This document shows, piece after piece, positions 1 to 10,259 of a stretch of 64,000 nt of DNA. A model generated the notes under the pieces. It was given only the letters and a program-made list of their open reading frames with translations. It searched no databases and was not told where the DNA came from. Made by a program: the position numbers and the translations under genes. How positions within the stretch are numbered: position 1 is the first letter of the stretch; each line of letters begins with the position of its first letter. Where the stretch lies: assembly GCF_051622035.1 (NCBI RefSeq), contig NC_135365.1, positions 12,876,001 to 12,940,000 of the forward strand. The letters run 5' to 3'. This stretch comes from Arctopsyche grandis (taxonomy: Eukaryota > Arthropoda > Insecta > Trichoptera > Hydropsychidae).

Positions 1-944
1 GACGCGGCATAATATGGGCTTTGCGCATGCGCGATGCGATATACTCACTCACCATGTTCCGTCTCTCTTTCTCCCCTTGGAATCATGGAAAGAGACGCGG
101 CATATAATAATAATATTTAAAATTTAATTAATTTTTTGGAAATCGTAAAATTTGTATTTTTAATTTATTCCTTTGTTAATGCCGGTCCATCAAATGGAGT
201 GTACAATTATGTGCAGACAGACCACTAGTATTTTATAATACATACATATGTATTTAGCTGTATGTTATGTATGTGTGTATTGTAAAATATACATTTACCA
301 TCGTATGTACATAGACATATCGAATTACACACAAGATAAATATTTTGGAAACACGATAAATTAAGATTGTGTTTTGGTTCACAAAGTATCTCAATAAATG
401 AGATATTTGTTTATGTATATAATTTGTTTATTTTATAAAAAAAACCAGTTCGTTTTGATTCGAATCGTTTTACTTAAAAAATTTAATGAGTAGATAGAGC
501 TTTTATTATGCATTTGGAGAAATATTAACTTTTTTTTTAATGAAGCCTACCTAGCATTTGTTGAATGAGAAATGAGTTTTGTTATGTAAATATTGAGAAA
601 TTATGTTGTTCAAACGAAAATTCGATGTGATTTTGCTTAAAAGCATTTTGATTTTGCAACCGCAATCGTTTTGTACAGTATATGGATATATGTATGTATA
701 AATCACTTTCAAGTTCAAGAAAGGAATCCAATCAAGTTCAAGAAAATAATCCAAAGTCAAATAATGAAAATGGAGATTTCTTTGTTTGAATTTTTAATAT
801 CAAAGTGGCAATAATTCAAAGAAAAATATTATGGAAGCATTCCGCATTCGCTCATTGTATAAATATCTTGTCACAATATAACGATGTTGACAAATTATTC
901 TACATATGTTTGATAAATACGATTATTTGTATATTTATAATATA
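1..944. other. AT-rich, no gene seen
   Basis: GACGCGGCATA occurs at 1-11 and again at 94-104. The rest is AT-rich with TACATA/TATGTA words. No convincing frame. Confidence 0.5.
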
Positions 945-1165
945 CTAGTTGTTTTACCCGGCTTTGATCAGTATTTGTAATATAAACAAACATGGCGAAT
1001 ATAATAGTAAATATTAATTTATTTTTTTATTAAATTTATTTGAATCGAAAAAAATATATTCAACCAATCGGATCGTCGTCATAGAAACTTTGATTTGTTT
1101 TCGATTACCAACCAACCTTAAATATATGTATACATACAAAGTCTCTTTCGAAATTATATATTAGA
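945..1165 (-). mobile_element. Helitron-like copy H1 (reverse)
   Basis: Read on the minus strand it starts TCTAATATATAATTTCG and ends CTAG followed by T. A GC-rich hairpin-like block related to CCGAGCGAAGCCGGGTAA lies about 11 bases before the end. TC start, a hairpin and a CTRR-T end without target duplication are Helitron hallmarks. Non-autonomous, ~220 bp. Confidence 0.7.
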
Positions 1166-1166
1166 T

Positions 1167-1640
1167 GTCACAGTAACATTATAATTACACTGGCGTTTCA
1201 GCGAAATCATATCTAATTACATTTTCACTGGGTATAGTTATATTTTCACCACAGAAATGACATATTCACTGGCCTATATTAGTGAAATTATAATTTTTGA
1301 CAGTTGGGTGATAGTGGAATGCCATTATTTTAAGATTATTGTGAGTGTATCGCCCACACAAATCGCGCCACCTGTAGAGACTAGCACTCCTGCATGATAT
1401 CGGTAGAGAGTAGCATCTGTTATTTATTTAAGGTTATGTTAGGTTAGGTTAAGATAAGGTTGGTTTTATTTATTTAAGGTTAGGTTAGGTTATGTTAAGG
1501 TTGGTAGTACGACGTTCACTATCGCATGGTGCATTAGCGTTCGAATTACAAATCCACTGACATTGAAAAGTCAATTTGTAATTTTGTTGTTACATCCATA
1601 CTCATTGCTTGAGGCAGTAATATTATAATTTCACTGTAAC
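1167..1640. mobile_element. TIR element related to the GTTACAG family (family B)
   Basis: Left end GTCACAGTAACATTATAATT, right end AATTATAATTTC-ACTGTAAC region; both carry ATTATAATT blocks in opposite orientation, and TGGCGTTTCAG parallels TGGCGTTTTAG of the GTTACAG family. Inside are degenerate GGTTA runs (1432-1503). It directly abuts a Helitron-like copy at 1165. A terminal piece lies in reverse near 48118-48160. Confidence 0.55.
1432..1503 (+). repeat. Degenerate GGTTA (telomere-like) runs
   Basis: Two clusters of AGGTTAGGTTA with TTATTTATTTA between them. Short and impure; they may be chance-expanded simple sequence rather than telomeric DNA. Confidence 0.6.
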
Positions 1641-2154
1641 ATATATAATTTGTTAATGACGCTTTGGCTTAGAAATCTTTTACATGATCATAGTGGTAAC
1701 ATTTTAATTTTTTGAACACTGTGGGCCAGACGTTCTGGCCCAAGCTTGAATAATAGGTAACCACAGCAGGTATAACTTTACTCGCCGATTTCTCTATCGC
1801 GCAAGGAAATTTTACGAATTATTTTTGTTAAATGTAGTGACACTTCCCACTATTAAAAAAAACTAAAAAACTTTAAATTTGCACTAACCGTCAGGCTGAA
1901 ATAGTGACTCTTAGAAGAAAAGATGCAATATTTTAGCTTTTTGTGTAGCAATATTTAGCCGGATGGATTGATAAAGAAATGATGGATATAAAACATATTG
2001 AAGGCATTCTGGAATGATGGATATAAAAAATATTGAAGGCAAAGGCATTGAACATATGAAGACAAGTATTCCTATTAATTTGTTTAAGGGCAATAAAGCA
2101 AATATTTTTAAGCGAAGTGTACCAAAATAAATTCTGTCGGTAGTAGTCACCATA

Positions 2155-2290
2155 GGCCGGCGCGACCCTGCGCACCATTGTTCATTTTTATGGTGAACCT
2201 TTTTTTTTGCTCTCTAGCTTTGTAGTTTGCCCTAGCTTTGTAGTTAGCCCCAAAACGCCCTCTTTCCTGGAAAAAGCACGTTCCACCGCC
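2155..2290 (-). mobile_element. hAT-like MITE relative, degraded
   Basis: Reverse-strand similarity to the 35716-35890 element: TTCCTGGAAAAAGCAC, CTCTAGCTTTGTAGT (twice in tandem) and a GGTGAACC-T-run. Ends are not clear. Confidence 0.55.
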
Positions 2291-3913
2291 GAAGACTATT
2301 ATTCACACGAATTATCCGACAGTATGTCCCAGAGAAGACAAACCGAAATTCTTATTTTTATCTCATTTAAAACGTCTAAAATTTTAACCAGAGCTGCTGG
2401 TTGGTTTTGAGAAAAAAAAGTCAGAGTAGAAAAGGAGTAATAAAAAAATAATCTATAATAGGCATCGAAATGACGTATCAAATATTTCACTTTTATGTAC
2501 GTAAATAAATATGTCCGTCTCCTTTTAGGAATATAATATGTAATTCAACTTTGCTTTGCTCTCTCATTGTTTGCCCAAACAGTAGCTAATATATTATAAT
2601 TAATTTGTCAAAGAAATTTACACACATATTCACATTGAAAAGCTTAATATCTTCAATACAATTACAATATGATAATTAAATTGTCGTAATTATGGAGAGT
2701 GATCAAACAGGTTCAATGTTTTGAGACCTGCGCCCGCTTATATAATTAATTCGTAATATCAAATTCGATCATAAGTTAGTGTTCAGTGAAGCCTCGATAC
2801 TGGTTCAGCTTCATTCTAATACGCTGTCTATTTATCGGCATGCCATCTTGGTGCTTTGATTGTTGGAAATGGATATAATAGTTGAATATCGACAGGATTG
2901 GGGCTGTGAACAGGTCATGGTCTTCGGCTGCAATGATTTCAAACGTAAATAGGCCACGGTCGAATTATTCATATACTATTGGAGAATCGCATCTGCACAG
3001 TGGTAGCTTAGTATTCCCAGTCTGTGTGTGTATTTTTGCATATATGCTGTTGCATTTTTGTTAGAAATATATGTATATACATATTATTAATAGAATGCTA
3101 ATAGAAAATTGTGTAGGCGTCAAAACAATTCACTTGTTTTTTTTTTTCGAAGCAGCAATTTAAAAATATTATAATAATAAAATAAGCGACAATTGTTTGT
3201 CCAATTATTATCAATTACCATTTGTATATATACCTATATTGATTATTTTGCAAACATAATTGCAATCAATCGAATAGTAATTGTAAGCAACAAATGTTAA
3301 AGAAATATTAGTTGGGTAATCAATCGGAATTGATATTTGTTTTTAAAACAAAAGTAAAATTTGAAATTTATATGAATATAATATCCAAACCCAATTAATT
3401 TATCTACATATAAATGAGTCTGATCGTTTGAATTTCAAGCAAATATTTATTATGTTTACTGAATTTAGTGTTCTGAAAATTGCCAAACTGTAGTTTTAGG
3501 ACGATTTGAATTACAAGTAGCATATTAAATTCTAATAGCTTTCTAAATAAGTTAAATTGGACATATTTATAAATACACACACATCATATTTTAATATTCA
3601 AAAGGGCGTTGCCGTGCCGTCTCCGTGGAAAGTTTTTTTTTCAATATTTTTAGAATATTAAATTTGTCTGATATTGATGTGATCGATTTAAGAAAATTCG
3701 CAAACGCAATTTCGTACATCTTTGATGTTTAATTGACTTATAAACTGTTCTTTTAGTCGATTACATTTTATATAGCCGAAAATTCGTCTTCGAAATTGAT
3801 GGAATAATTTTCTTTATATATCATAGTAGATAGATTCATGAAATTTCAGAAATTTACATAGAATAACATACATTTAAATAAATATATTTATATACACAGA
3901 ATAAAAAAAATGC
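2291..3913. other. AT-rich, no gene seen
   Basis: No coding signal, recognisable element or array. Confidence 0.5.
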
Positions 3914-4056
3914 AAGGGTGAGATGGATGAGAGTTGTGTAAAACAGAGACGAATCTAAACGTTTTGAAAAGGCCTTCATCCAGAAGTGGATAGAGAAAGT
4001 GGATAGTGAAGGCCTTCATCCAGAAATGGATGAGAAGTGAACTATAAATGGTGATG
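3914..4056 (+). mobile_element. RTE-clade LINE 3' end, short copy
   Basis: GGGTGAGATGGATGAGAGTT matches 37495-37514. It then holds an internal duplication (GGCCTTCATCCAGAA twice) and ends near a short GATGATAG tract. Confidence 0.6.
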
Positions 4057-5083
4057 ATAGTATATGTATATAGGTACATATGTACATATGTGTGTAAAAA
4101 TAAATAGATTTTTTATTGTTTTCGTGTGTTTAAATATGATAATGATTCGAAAAATGATTGTCGAAAAAGTAATCAACAAAATTTTTAGTAAAAAAAGACT
4201 ACTTACATGTTTATAATCCTCGAACGTTTAATTTGTTTATTGTTTTGAAGCGGCAATTTGAAATCGCTCACAATGCGAGAAAATCAACTTGTTGCGTCGC
4301 TTAGGCTGAACCGATTTCCCGTTGAAAAGTTTTTCCTCGGCCGTTGAAACAGATGAATTTAATGCGAAAGCTTCTTTAAAAGCTGTCGATCGCACAAAAT
4401 CAAGCAATAATAATAGCAATTAAAAACGAATAATAGTTATGTATTTAAATCTTAATCGAAAATAATCGTGAGTGTTAATATATTTTTTTGAAGATTGGAT
4501 AATGTGTCACAACTACTATGATACTAGTTAGCTCGGTGGGGTTTGTTAAAAGTGTTTAATGATGTTTTAATGATGTTTGCCCGAACGATCCGTTGAGCTT
4601 TTCCCTGGATATAGGCGGGAAAGCTCTTTTGCGTTTTGGTTCGGTTGCGCTCGGTTCGGCAGCCGGCCCGCTACTGGAGGCTGGAACCTCCCCACCTCTT
4701 TCACCCCTATGATATCGGGTGCCCAGGGGCTGAGGGCGAATCCCCTGTAGACCTAGAAGCGCACCTCCCTGCGCCCTTGTCGATCGCTGTATCTGCTGAT
4801 GGAAAAGCTCGACGCAAGTTTTATTAGCCAGCCAGTTATTAAAAAGTTTTCGATGCACAAAATCGACCCCGTATGCCATGGGAAACTAATTTACTCCAAT
4901 ATAGAATGAGGGTAATTTTGAATTTCAGTTTTGTTCGAAGTATTTTTTTATTATAGTTTTTTTGAATTTTATTTATTTTAATAATGCTTTTTTATATAAA
5001 AAATAATATCTTTATGCATATACATACATATGTATGTGTTACAGTCAAAGTGTTGAAATATGTTTGATGAATTAAAAGCCAGC
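4057..5083. other. Mostly AT-rich with one GC-rich patch
   Basis: 4600-4830 is clearly GC-richer (GGTTCGGCAGCCGGCCCGCT, GGTGCCCAGGGGCTGAGGGC). Open frames cross it on both strands (107 codons on minus, 63 on plus) but neither resembles a family; it could be transposon UTR. Confidence 0.4.
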
Positions 5084-5250
5084 AGCCAGCAGCATGTCTC
5101 GGTGGTTGCGTTGATACCAAGCACCGAGAAGTCACCGGGTTCGACCCCGTGAGCTGACCGCGATTGAAAATAATTTATTCCGAGTATAATATTTAATGCT
5201 GCTGGCCAAACTTGGCTGGCCAGGCTTGGTTTAGCATTTATCGAATACGG
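5084..5250 (+). mobile_element. tRNA-derived SINE, head
   Basis: A B-box-like GGGTTCGACCCCGTG follows GCACCGAGAAG; upstream TCGGTGGTTGCGTTG could be the A box. The body is lost. Confidence 0.55.
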
Positions 5251-5276
5251 AGATTTTTGTCTTCAAATATTGAAAT

Positions 5277-5632
5277 GGAGGACATGGCTCGTTGGTTGCG
5301 TTTATGTTAAGCACCGTTTATGTTTATATTCATGAACAACCGTCTCGTTCTCCGACGAAAGGGTCTCTGAGACTGTATTCATTGGGGGAGGGGGGGGGGG
5401 CGGTGGCCTCATGTTGAGGGCTTCAAGGGTCAAATTCCTTGACTTTTAAAGCGGGCTTTAATGTTAAGCACCGAGAAGCTACCGGGTTCGATACCGTGCT
5501 AATCTTTAATGCTGCTGATCAGACTTGGTTATTCGCGACTCCAAGTAGATCGTTTCCTATCAGAGTTTGTAAATTTATCTGATTTCATTGTTGAAGCAGT
5601 TCTTCCATCAAATTGGCAAAAACCATCCTATC
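5277..5632 (+). mobile_element. tRNA-derived SINE with an internal insertion
   Basis: Head GCTCGTTGGTTGCG, B-box GGGTTCGATACCG (5482 on), then the family body CGTTTCCTATCAGAGTTTG and ATCTGATTTCATTG. A 144-bp foreign segment (5317-5460) splits the head, with a 13-bp duplication ATGTTAAGCACCG. Confidence 0.7.
5317..5460. mobile_element. 144-bp insertion with 13-bp TSD
   Basis: Bounded by ATGTTAAGCACCG at 5304-5316 and 5461-5473. It contains a G-run of 17 of 18 bases (5384-5400). No TIR and no clear poly(A); origin unknown. Confidence 0.65.
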
Positions 5633-5994
5633 CACTATGTCACCACTATTTGAATATGATTTAAAAAAAATTATCTATGTATAACATATGTATGTAGATG
5701 TCTTGTTAATTTTCTTACATATAGTATTTGTATTATGCTTATATTTCTGTATTATTATATATAGTATTTGTATTATACTTATGTGTTTGGTCACAGTGAC
5801 GCGTATTCTGTGAATGTCACTGTGGCAAAACTATGTAAAAAAATCATCTATCCAACGTCGCTATTTCAAACGACACAATGGATTTACAATCTGACTGGTC
5901 ATACATTAAGATATTATTTATTTATATTTTACATTAGGGTTGCCCTTAAAATATATAAATTAGTAGATTATAGATTTTAAATTATATTCTTTGG

Positions 5995-6135
5995 TGGGGC
6001 TGGTTTTTTCCAATTTGATGAGGGACCGTTTCAACAATGAAATCAGATAAATTGGCAAGCTATGATTGGAAATGACCGACATGGAGCCACAAATACCCAA
6101 GTATGATCAGCAGCATTATAGAAATACTCCGAATA
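5995..6135 (-). mobile_element. SINE body fragment, reverse
   Basis: Reverse of the family body: GTTTCAACAATGAAATCAGA, AAATTGGCAAGC. The head is partly visible near 6105. Confidence 0.6.
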
Positions 6136-6561
6136 AATTATTTTTAATTGAGGTCAAATCAGGGCTCGAATACGCGAAACTTTCGGTGGTTAGCAATAAC
6201 GCAGCTATTGAGCTATGTATGTACATATACTGTTGGCAGTATACATACATACATATATAAAATTGTATCATATTCAGCATATAAAACGTCCATTACAGGA
6301 CAATATCTTTCCTACTTATGTCAAAAGACTAAAAAATATATTTAAGCGCACTTAAAATAAGTTTGAACGCTGACGAATCAAAAACGTCATTTTGTGATTT
6401 TGAAACAAAGTTGAACTTTTGAAAAAACAAAGTTTGATTGCATAACATATTTTCGTTGTATTCCGATTATTTCATCCACATTTTGAATATGATTCACAGA
6501 ACTTTGGCTTTCAATGCGACCTGATTTTCTTAGGGTTGCCGTATTATGAAACTTTTTTCCA

Positions 6562-6795
6562 TCTAATATATAATTTCGAAAGAGACGTATGTAACTATGT
6601 AATGTTTGGGTGGGAATATCGAAAACAAATCAAAGTTTCTGTGACGATGATATTGATATCGGTGAATATTATTTTTTTTCGATTCAAATGAATTTAATAA
6701 ACAAAACAAATTAAAGTTTACTATTAGATTGTTTTACCATGTTTAAGTAATTTATATTACAAATACCGAGAGAAGCCGAGTAAAACCACGAATAG
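6562..6795 (+). mobile_element. Helitron-like copy H2
   Basis: Starts TCTAATATATAATTTCG after an A; the 3' block ACCGAGAGAAGCCGAGTAAA is followed by a mutated end (ACCACGAATAG). Confidence 0.65.
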
Positions 6796-6825
6796 TTCAT
6801 AAAAGTAAGTAACATTAACGTATTT

Positions 6826-7104
6826 TTAAATCCTACAGCATTCTGTAAACAAAAAAATTTGCGTCGTGTCGATAAGAATTTCAGTAACCGATACTAAGTT
6901 TCAGTTCGATAGGAATAGGTATTCAAAAAATCCCCGAAATACACAGACACACACACACACACACACACATTTTTTCTAGATCATGAAAACGTGATCAGTA
7001 TTCGATTCTGAGTTCGAATCAGTCAAAATCTCGAGTTCAAATTTTCGCATGATCACAAAACTTCATCTATTGTTACTACGTACATAGATAAAGTAAAAAT
7101 ATAT
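6826..7104 (-). repeat. Dispersed repeat P, copy 1 (reverse)
   Basis: Reverse complement of about 54090-54340, with a (CA)n run in the matching place. Its end is interrupted by the LTR-like repeat starting at 7105. Confidence 0.8.
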
Positions 7105-7486
7105 TGTTCCGTAGGGGTGGGTGGAGGATCCAAGTAAAAGCCAACAGTCGTATCACAGCATTTATTGATGATTCAGGAGATACACGTATTGTCACTGCTC
7201 AGTCCAGAATGAATTATATCGCCTACGTACCGCCTTATAAAGGGTAGATCTCTCAGGACGCCTAATCTGTTTACCTGTTGTATAGTCACGTATTCGGATA
7301 TGTATTTCCAAGACATTGGGTCTTCCCGTACCGATTCTGAGAAATAACTAATAACGGTCATTGTTTAGCCTAAATGCACTTAGAGTCCAGATATAATATT
7401 TGGAAGTAAGTGCATGCATTTAGTTAACCGATAACAGATATCCGTTGGTCTAAGTACAATTCGCTCAATCCACGGCGTACGTAACA
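7105..7486 (+). mobile_element. Solo-LTR-like repeat, copy 1
   Basis: Starts TGTTCCGTAGGGGTGG and ends ACGTAACA: TGTT...AACA, as in LTRs. A TTATAAAGG TATA-like box lies in the middle. Similar in layout to 49560-49867 and 37966-38274. No internal retrovirus-like genes are found. Confidence 0.55.
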
Positions 7487-8328
7487 TTATCAAAGGTGAC
7501 TCATTGAAAATATTTTAGTTTCATTAAAGCTTCATTCTAAAAATGAATATTTTAACTATTTTTAGTATTGATTTATAGCATCAATTTAATATTAAATTCC
7601 GAATTCCGAATTAATATAGTTTTTAAAAGAAGTGATCATAATTTGTGAGTAAGTAAGGTCAAATAGAAAAAGTGTTTTTGTAACCAAAAATTGGCCACTT
7701 TCAAATATAACGGTTCATATTTGTATGTATGTATGTATGTATGTATGTAATTACTGGCGAGCACCAATGAAACTGCATTTTCGCCTGTTGAAACAAATCT
7801 AATTTTTATTCAAATACTAATTATTTTAAGCGCCAGATAAAATATATTACAACTTGTTATATATGTACATATAGTTTGACGGTGACATGTACATACAATA
7901 TGATATGAATATATTATAATATGTGTATGACATAACATGTCAAATGGAAACATTTTATATATTAATCATTGCATGATTTGCAAAAATCAACTTTACAAAA
8001 AATATCACGTTTAATTACACTTTCGAAGCTAACGCGATTTTTATTGCTTTGAAATTACAATCCGTGCATTGAAATTACAATCTGCGCGTTAGGTTGCAGT
8101 AAACGGAAATTGTGCATCTCACGTATTTAACTACCAATCGCGTGTTTACGTATTGCACGTGCCTAATCCGATTATGGTAATATTTGTAATATTTGTATTG
8201 CGATTTCAGTTTTGCTTTAATTAAAACGTGCTCGTGATTTGTTCGTTGGTGCCGCAAATAAAGTATTACGTATATTGTACGTGACATTGAGCACACGTTT
8301 GTTTTCATTCGGTTAAATCGTTTCGCAC

Positions 8329-8469
8329 ATGGCTCTCGAGCACGTGTGGCATTCTGGAAAATTCCGAAAATGCCACTGGAGGTCCAAGATGGAAAAATTA
8401 TGTTCGTTATGTCGTCAACAAGTCGGTGGGGACGTCCTAGACGATTTCCCTGAAGTGCTAGCGCGGTGA
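8329..8469 (+). CDS. Possible first coding exon, unidentified (ZAD-like start?)
   Basis: 46 codons from ATG 8329, with a second in-frame ATG at 8389, in a locally non-repetitive segment (about 8030-8465). From the second ATG the peptide begins MEKLCSLCRQQVGG and continues DVLDDFPEVLA, with a C-x2-C spacing that recalls the start of zinc-finger-associated (ZAD) domains. The frame ends in TGA at 8467-8469, but a GTGATA donor-like site at 8466 could remove it (phase 2). No partner exon with the rest of a ZAD or with C2H2 fingers is seen, and the frame is short enough to be chance. Confidence 0.22.
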   Translation: MALEHVWHSGKFRKCHWRSKMEKLCSLCRQQVGGDVLDDFPEVLAR

Positions 8470-8706
8470 TAATTACACTAACGACTGGCCAATTAAACCT
8501 TCGTTATAATTACTGCGAACTATTTAAATTTTATATAAATAGTAATATATACAATACACGGTGGTGGTATGGTTTTCATACAAATTTTATAATTGAAGTA
8601 CATAATACATATGTATGTACACTTGAAAATAACATAGGTAGTCATATACATACGTATTATGTATTAATTATATTTCCACGATTTATTATCATGATATCTA
8701 TGTACC

Positions 8707-8992
8707 GGTCTCCGTGACGAGCCGGAATGTTAAATTACCGAAAACGCAAATATCGGAAGGCAAAGATCGAAAATCGAAAGATCTTAAGTCGAAAGATAAA
8801 AAAAGGGTGCATGGTAAACGGTACATACTCACTTAATTTGCGTGAGCAGGATCCAACAGGAACAAGAGGAACAGGCTTTTCCTCCCGTATTAATACTTTT
8901 GATCTTTCGACTTAAGATCTTTCGATTTTCGGTCTTTGCCTTCCGATATTTGCGTTTTCGGTAATTTAACATTCCGGCTCGTCACGTAGACC
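8707..8992. mobile_element. Long-TIR MITE (copy M1, 286 bp)
   Basis: 91-bp inverted arms (8707-8797 and 8902-8992) starting GGTCTCCGTGACGAGCCGG, with a ~100-bp centre shared with copy M3. Flanks TCTATGTAC and CCATGTACA are only loosely similar. The arms and the 9-bp duplication seen in copy M2 suggest a Mutator-like superfamily; this is inferred, with no transposase present. Confidence 0.85.
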
Positions 8993-9043
8993 CCCATGTA
9001 CATACATATGTACATACATACATCCATTTCAATATATACATAT

Positions 9044-9521
9044 GTTACAGTCGAAGTGTATATTCAGTTGTAATATATTTCAACTGGCGTTTTAGGTCGT
9101 TCATATTCGAATACAATTCAACTATGTAGTAAATTATATCTCTACAAGCGTAAATACGCTTTCAATAATGTGCGCCAGTTGTAATATACTAGTTGAGTTT
9201 TGACAGCTCTGATATTTTTATGAATGGTTTAGAATTCAATAATGCATTGATATTTGCTAGATATTACGAATAAAGGTAACGAGTACAGTATTACTAAAAC
9301 TCCAAGAATGTGTTCAAAACAAAAATGTGACTTTCCAACTCAATTTACCTTACTAACTTCTCCTTTACCTGGTACTAACTTTTAGTTGTACTGTATTTTC
9401 AATTGTAATATATTTTGATCAGTTGGAATTTAATTCGCCCTTTGAATCGACGTGGGTTAGACGGAATATATTCCAACTAGTCAAAATATATTACAACTGG
9501 AAGAAACACTTCAACTGTAAC
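9044..9521. mobile_element. TIR element, GTTACAG family, copy 1
   Basis: 478 bp with inverted ends GTTACAGTCGAAGTGTAT and, from the right as reverse complement, GTTACAGTTGAAGTGTTT, followed by (T)CAGTTGTAATATATTT on both sides. It is the only uninterrupted copy here and shares internal blocks with 19287-24848 and 35211-35932. No coding frame; likely non-autonomous. Confidence 0.82.
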
Positions 9522-9849
9522 ACGTAAAATGAATGATTCTATGTACAAATTTATATAAATTTGACTACACTGAATATTTATTGCTGGTTTGATGGCCCAA
9601 GTTTGAAGTCTCTCTGTTTTGAATTAGCATTTATTTATACATATATACATAATATGCCAGTTGGTAGATCCCTGATGACATGAATTAAAGTTTGCTTCTG
9701 CCTTTGAGTTCATTGAGACCTTGAGCCATACATAAATATGTAGATGAACATATATTAAAATAAATGTATGTACATATGTATGTACAATATTATGCAAATT
9801 GAATCCACAATTTTCCAATTTTTCAACAATCCCTCATAATGGTACCCCG

Positions 9850-9908
9850 TTTTTTCCGCGCGGACAATATCGCCCCGACATTTCGGCAAGGTACAACTGA
9901 GCGCAGCG
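9850..9908. repeat. Left arm of an inverted repeat around a SINE tail
   Basis: GGACAATATCGCCCCGACAT and CAACTGAGCGCAGCG recur inverted at 10188-10247. The arm contains repeated CGACATTTC words. Confidence 0.8.
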
Positions 9909-9911
9909 TCA

Positions 9912-10152
9912 ATTGGCATTTTCTTTCCAATCTCTCTTACAAATCTCAAATTATTCAGCGTTTTGAGGTTCGCCAATTTCAATAATAAAATGCTACACAC
10001 ATTTATTCATAGATATCACTGTGGTTGATGTTTGTATGAATTCGCATTGAATAAAACGCGTGCATTAATTATATCTACATATATTAGTACACTCATCGCT
10101 TTGGAGCGATCTGTAAAGGCGAGTGCACATGTTCGATTGAAATAAATAATAA
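9912..10152 (+). mobile_element. SINE 3' half
   Basis: CCAATCTCTCTTACAAATCT, ATAATAAAATGCTACAC and CTTTGGAGCGATCTGTAAAG match the 3' half of the SINE at 58163-58570. No head is seen. Confidence 0.65.
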
Positions 10153-10187
10153 TAGTAAAAATGACTTCACGCCCGAATGTCGCACGT

Positions 10188-10247
10188 CGAAATGTCGCTG
10201 CACTCAGTTGTATTGCGCTGAAATGTCGGCGCGATATTGTCCACGCA
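10188..10247. repeat. Right arm of the inverted repeat
   Basis: Reverse complement of 9850-9908, continuing with more CGACATTTCG/CGCACGTCGAAATG words to 10170. Confidence 0.8.
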
Positions 10248-10259
10248 GAAATGAAAAGA

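Noticed and set aside
4556..4879. 107-codon minus-strand frame in a GC patch
   Set aside because: No recognisable family and an overlapping frame on the other strand; noted only as composition.
6945..6970. Microsatellite (CA)n as an independent feature
   Set aside because: It is part of dispersed repeat P, present as (TG)n in the other copies.
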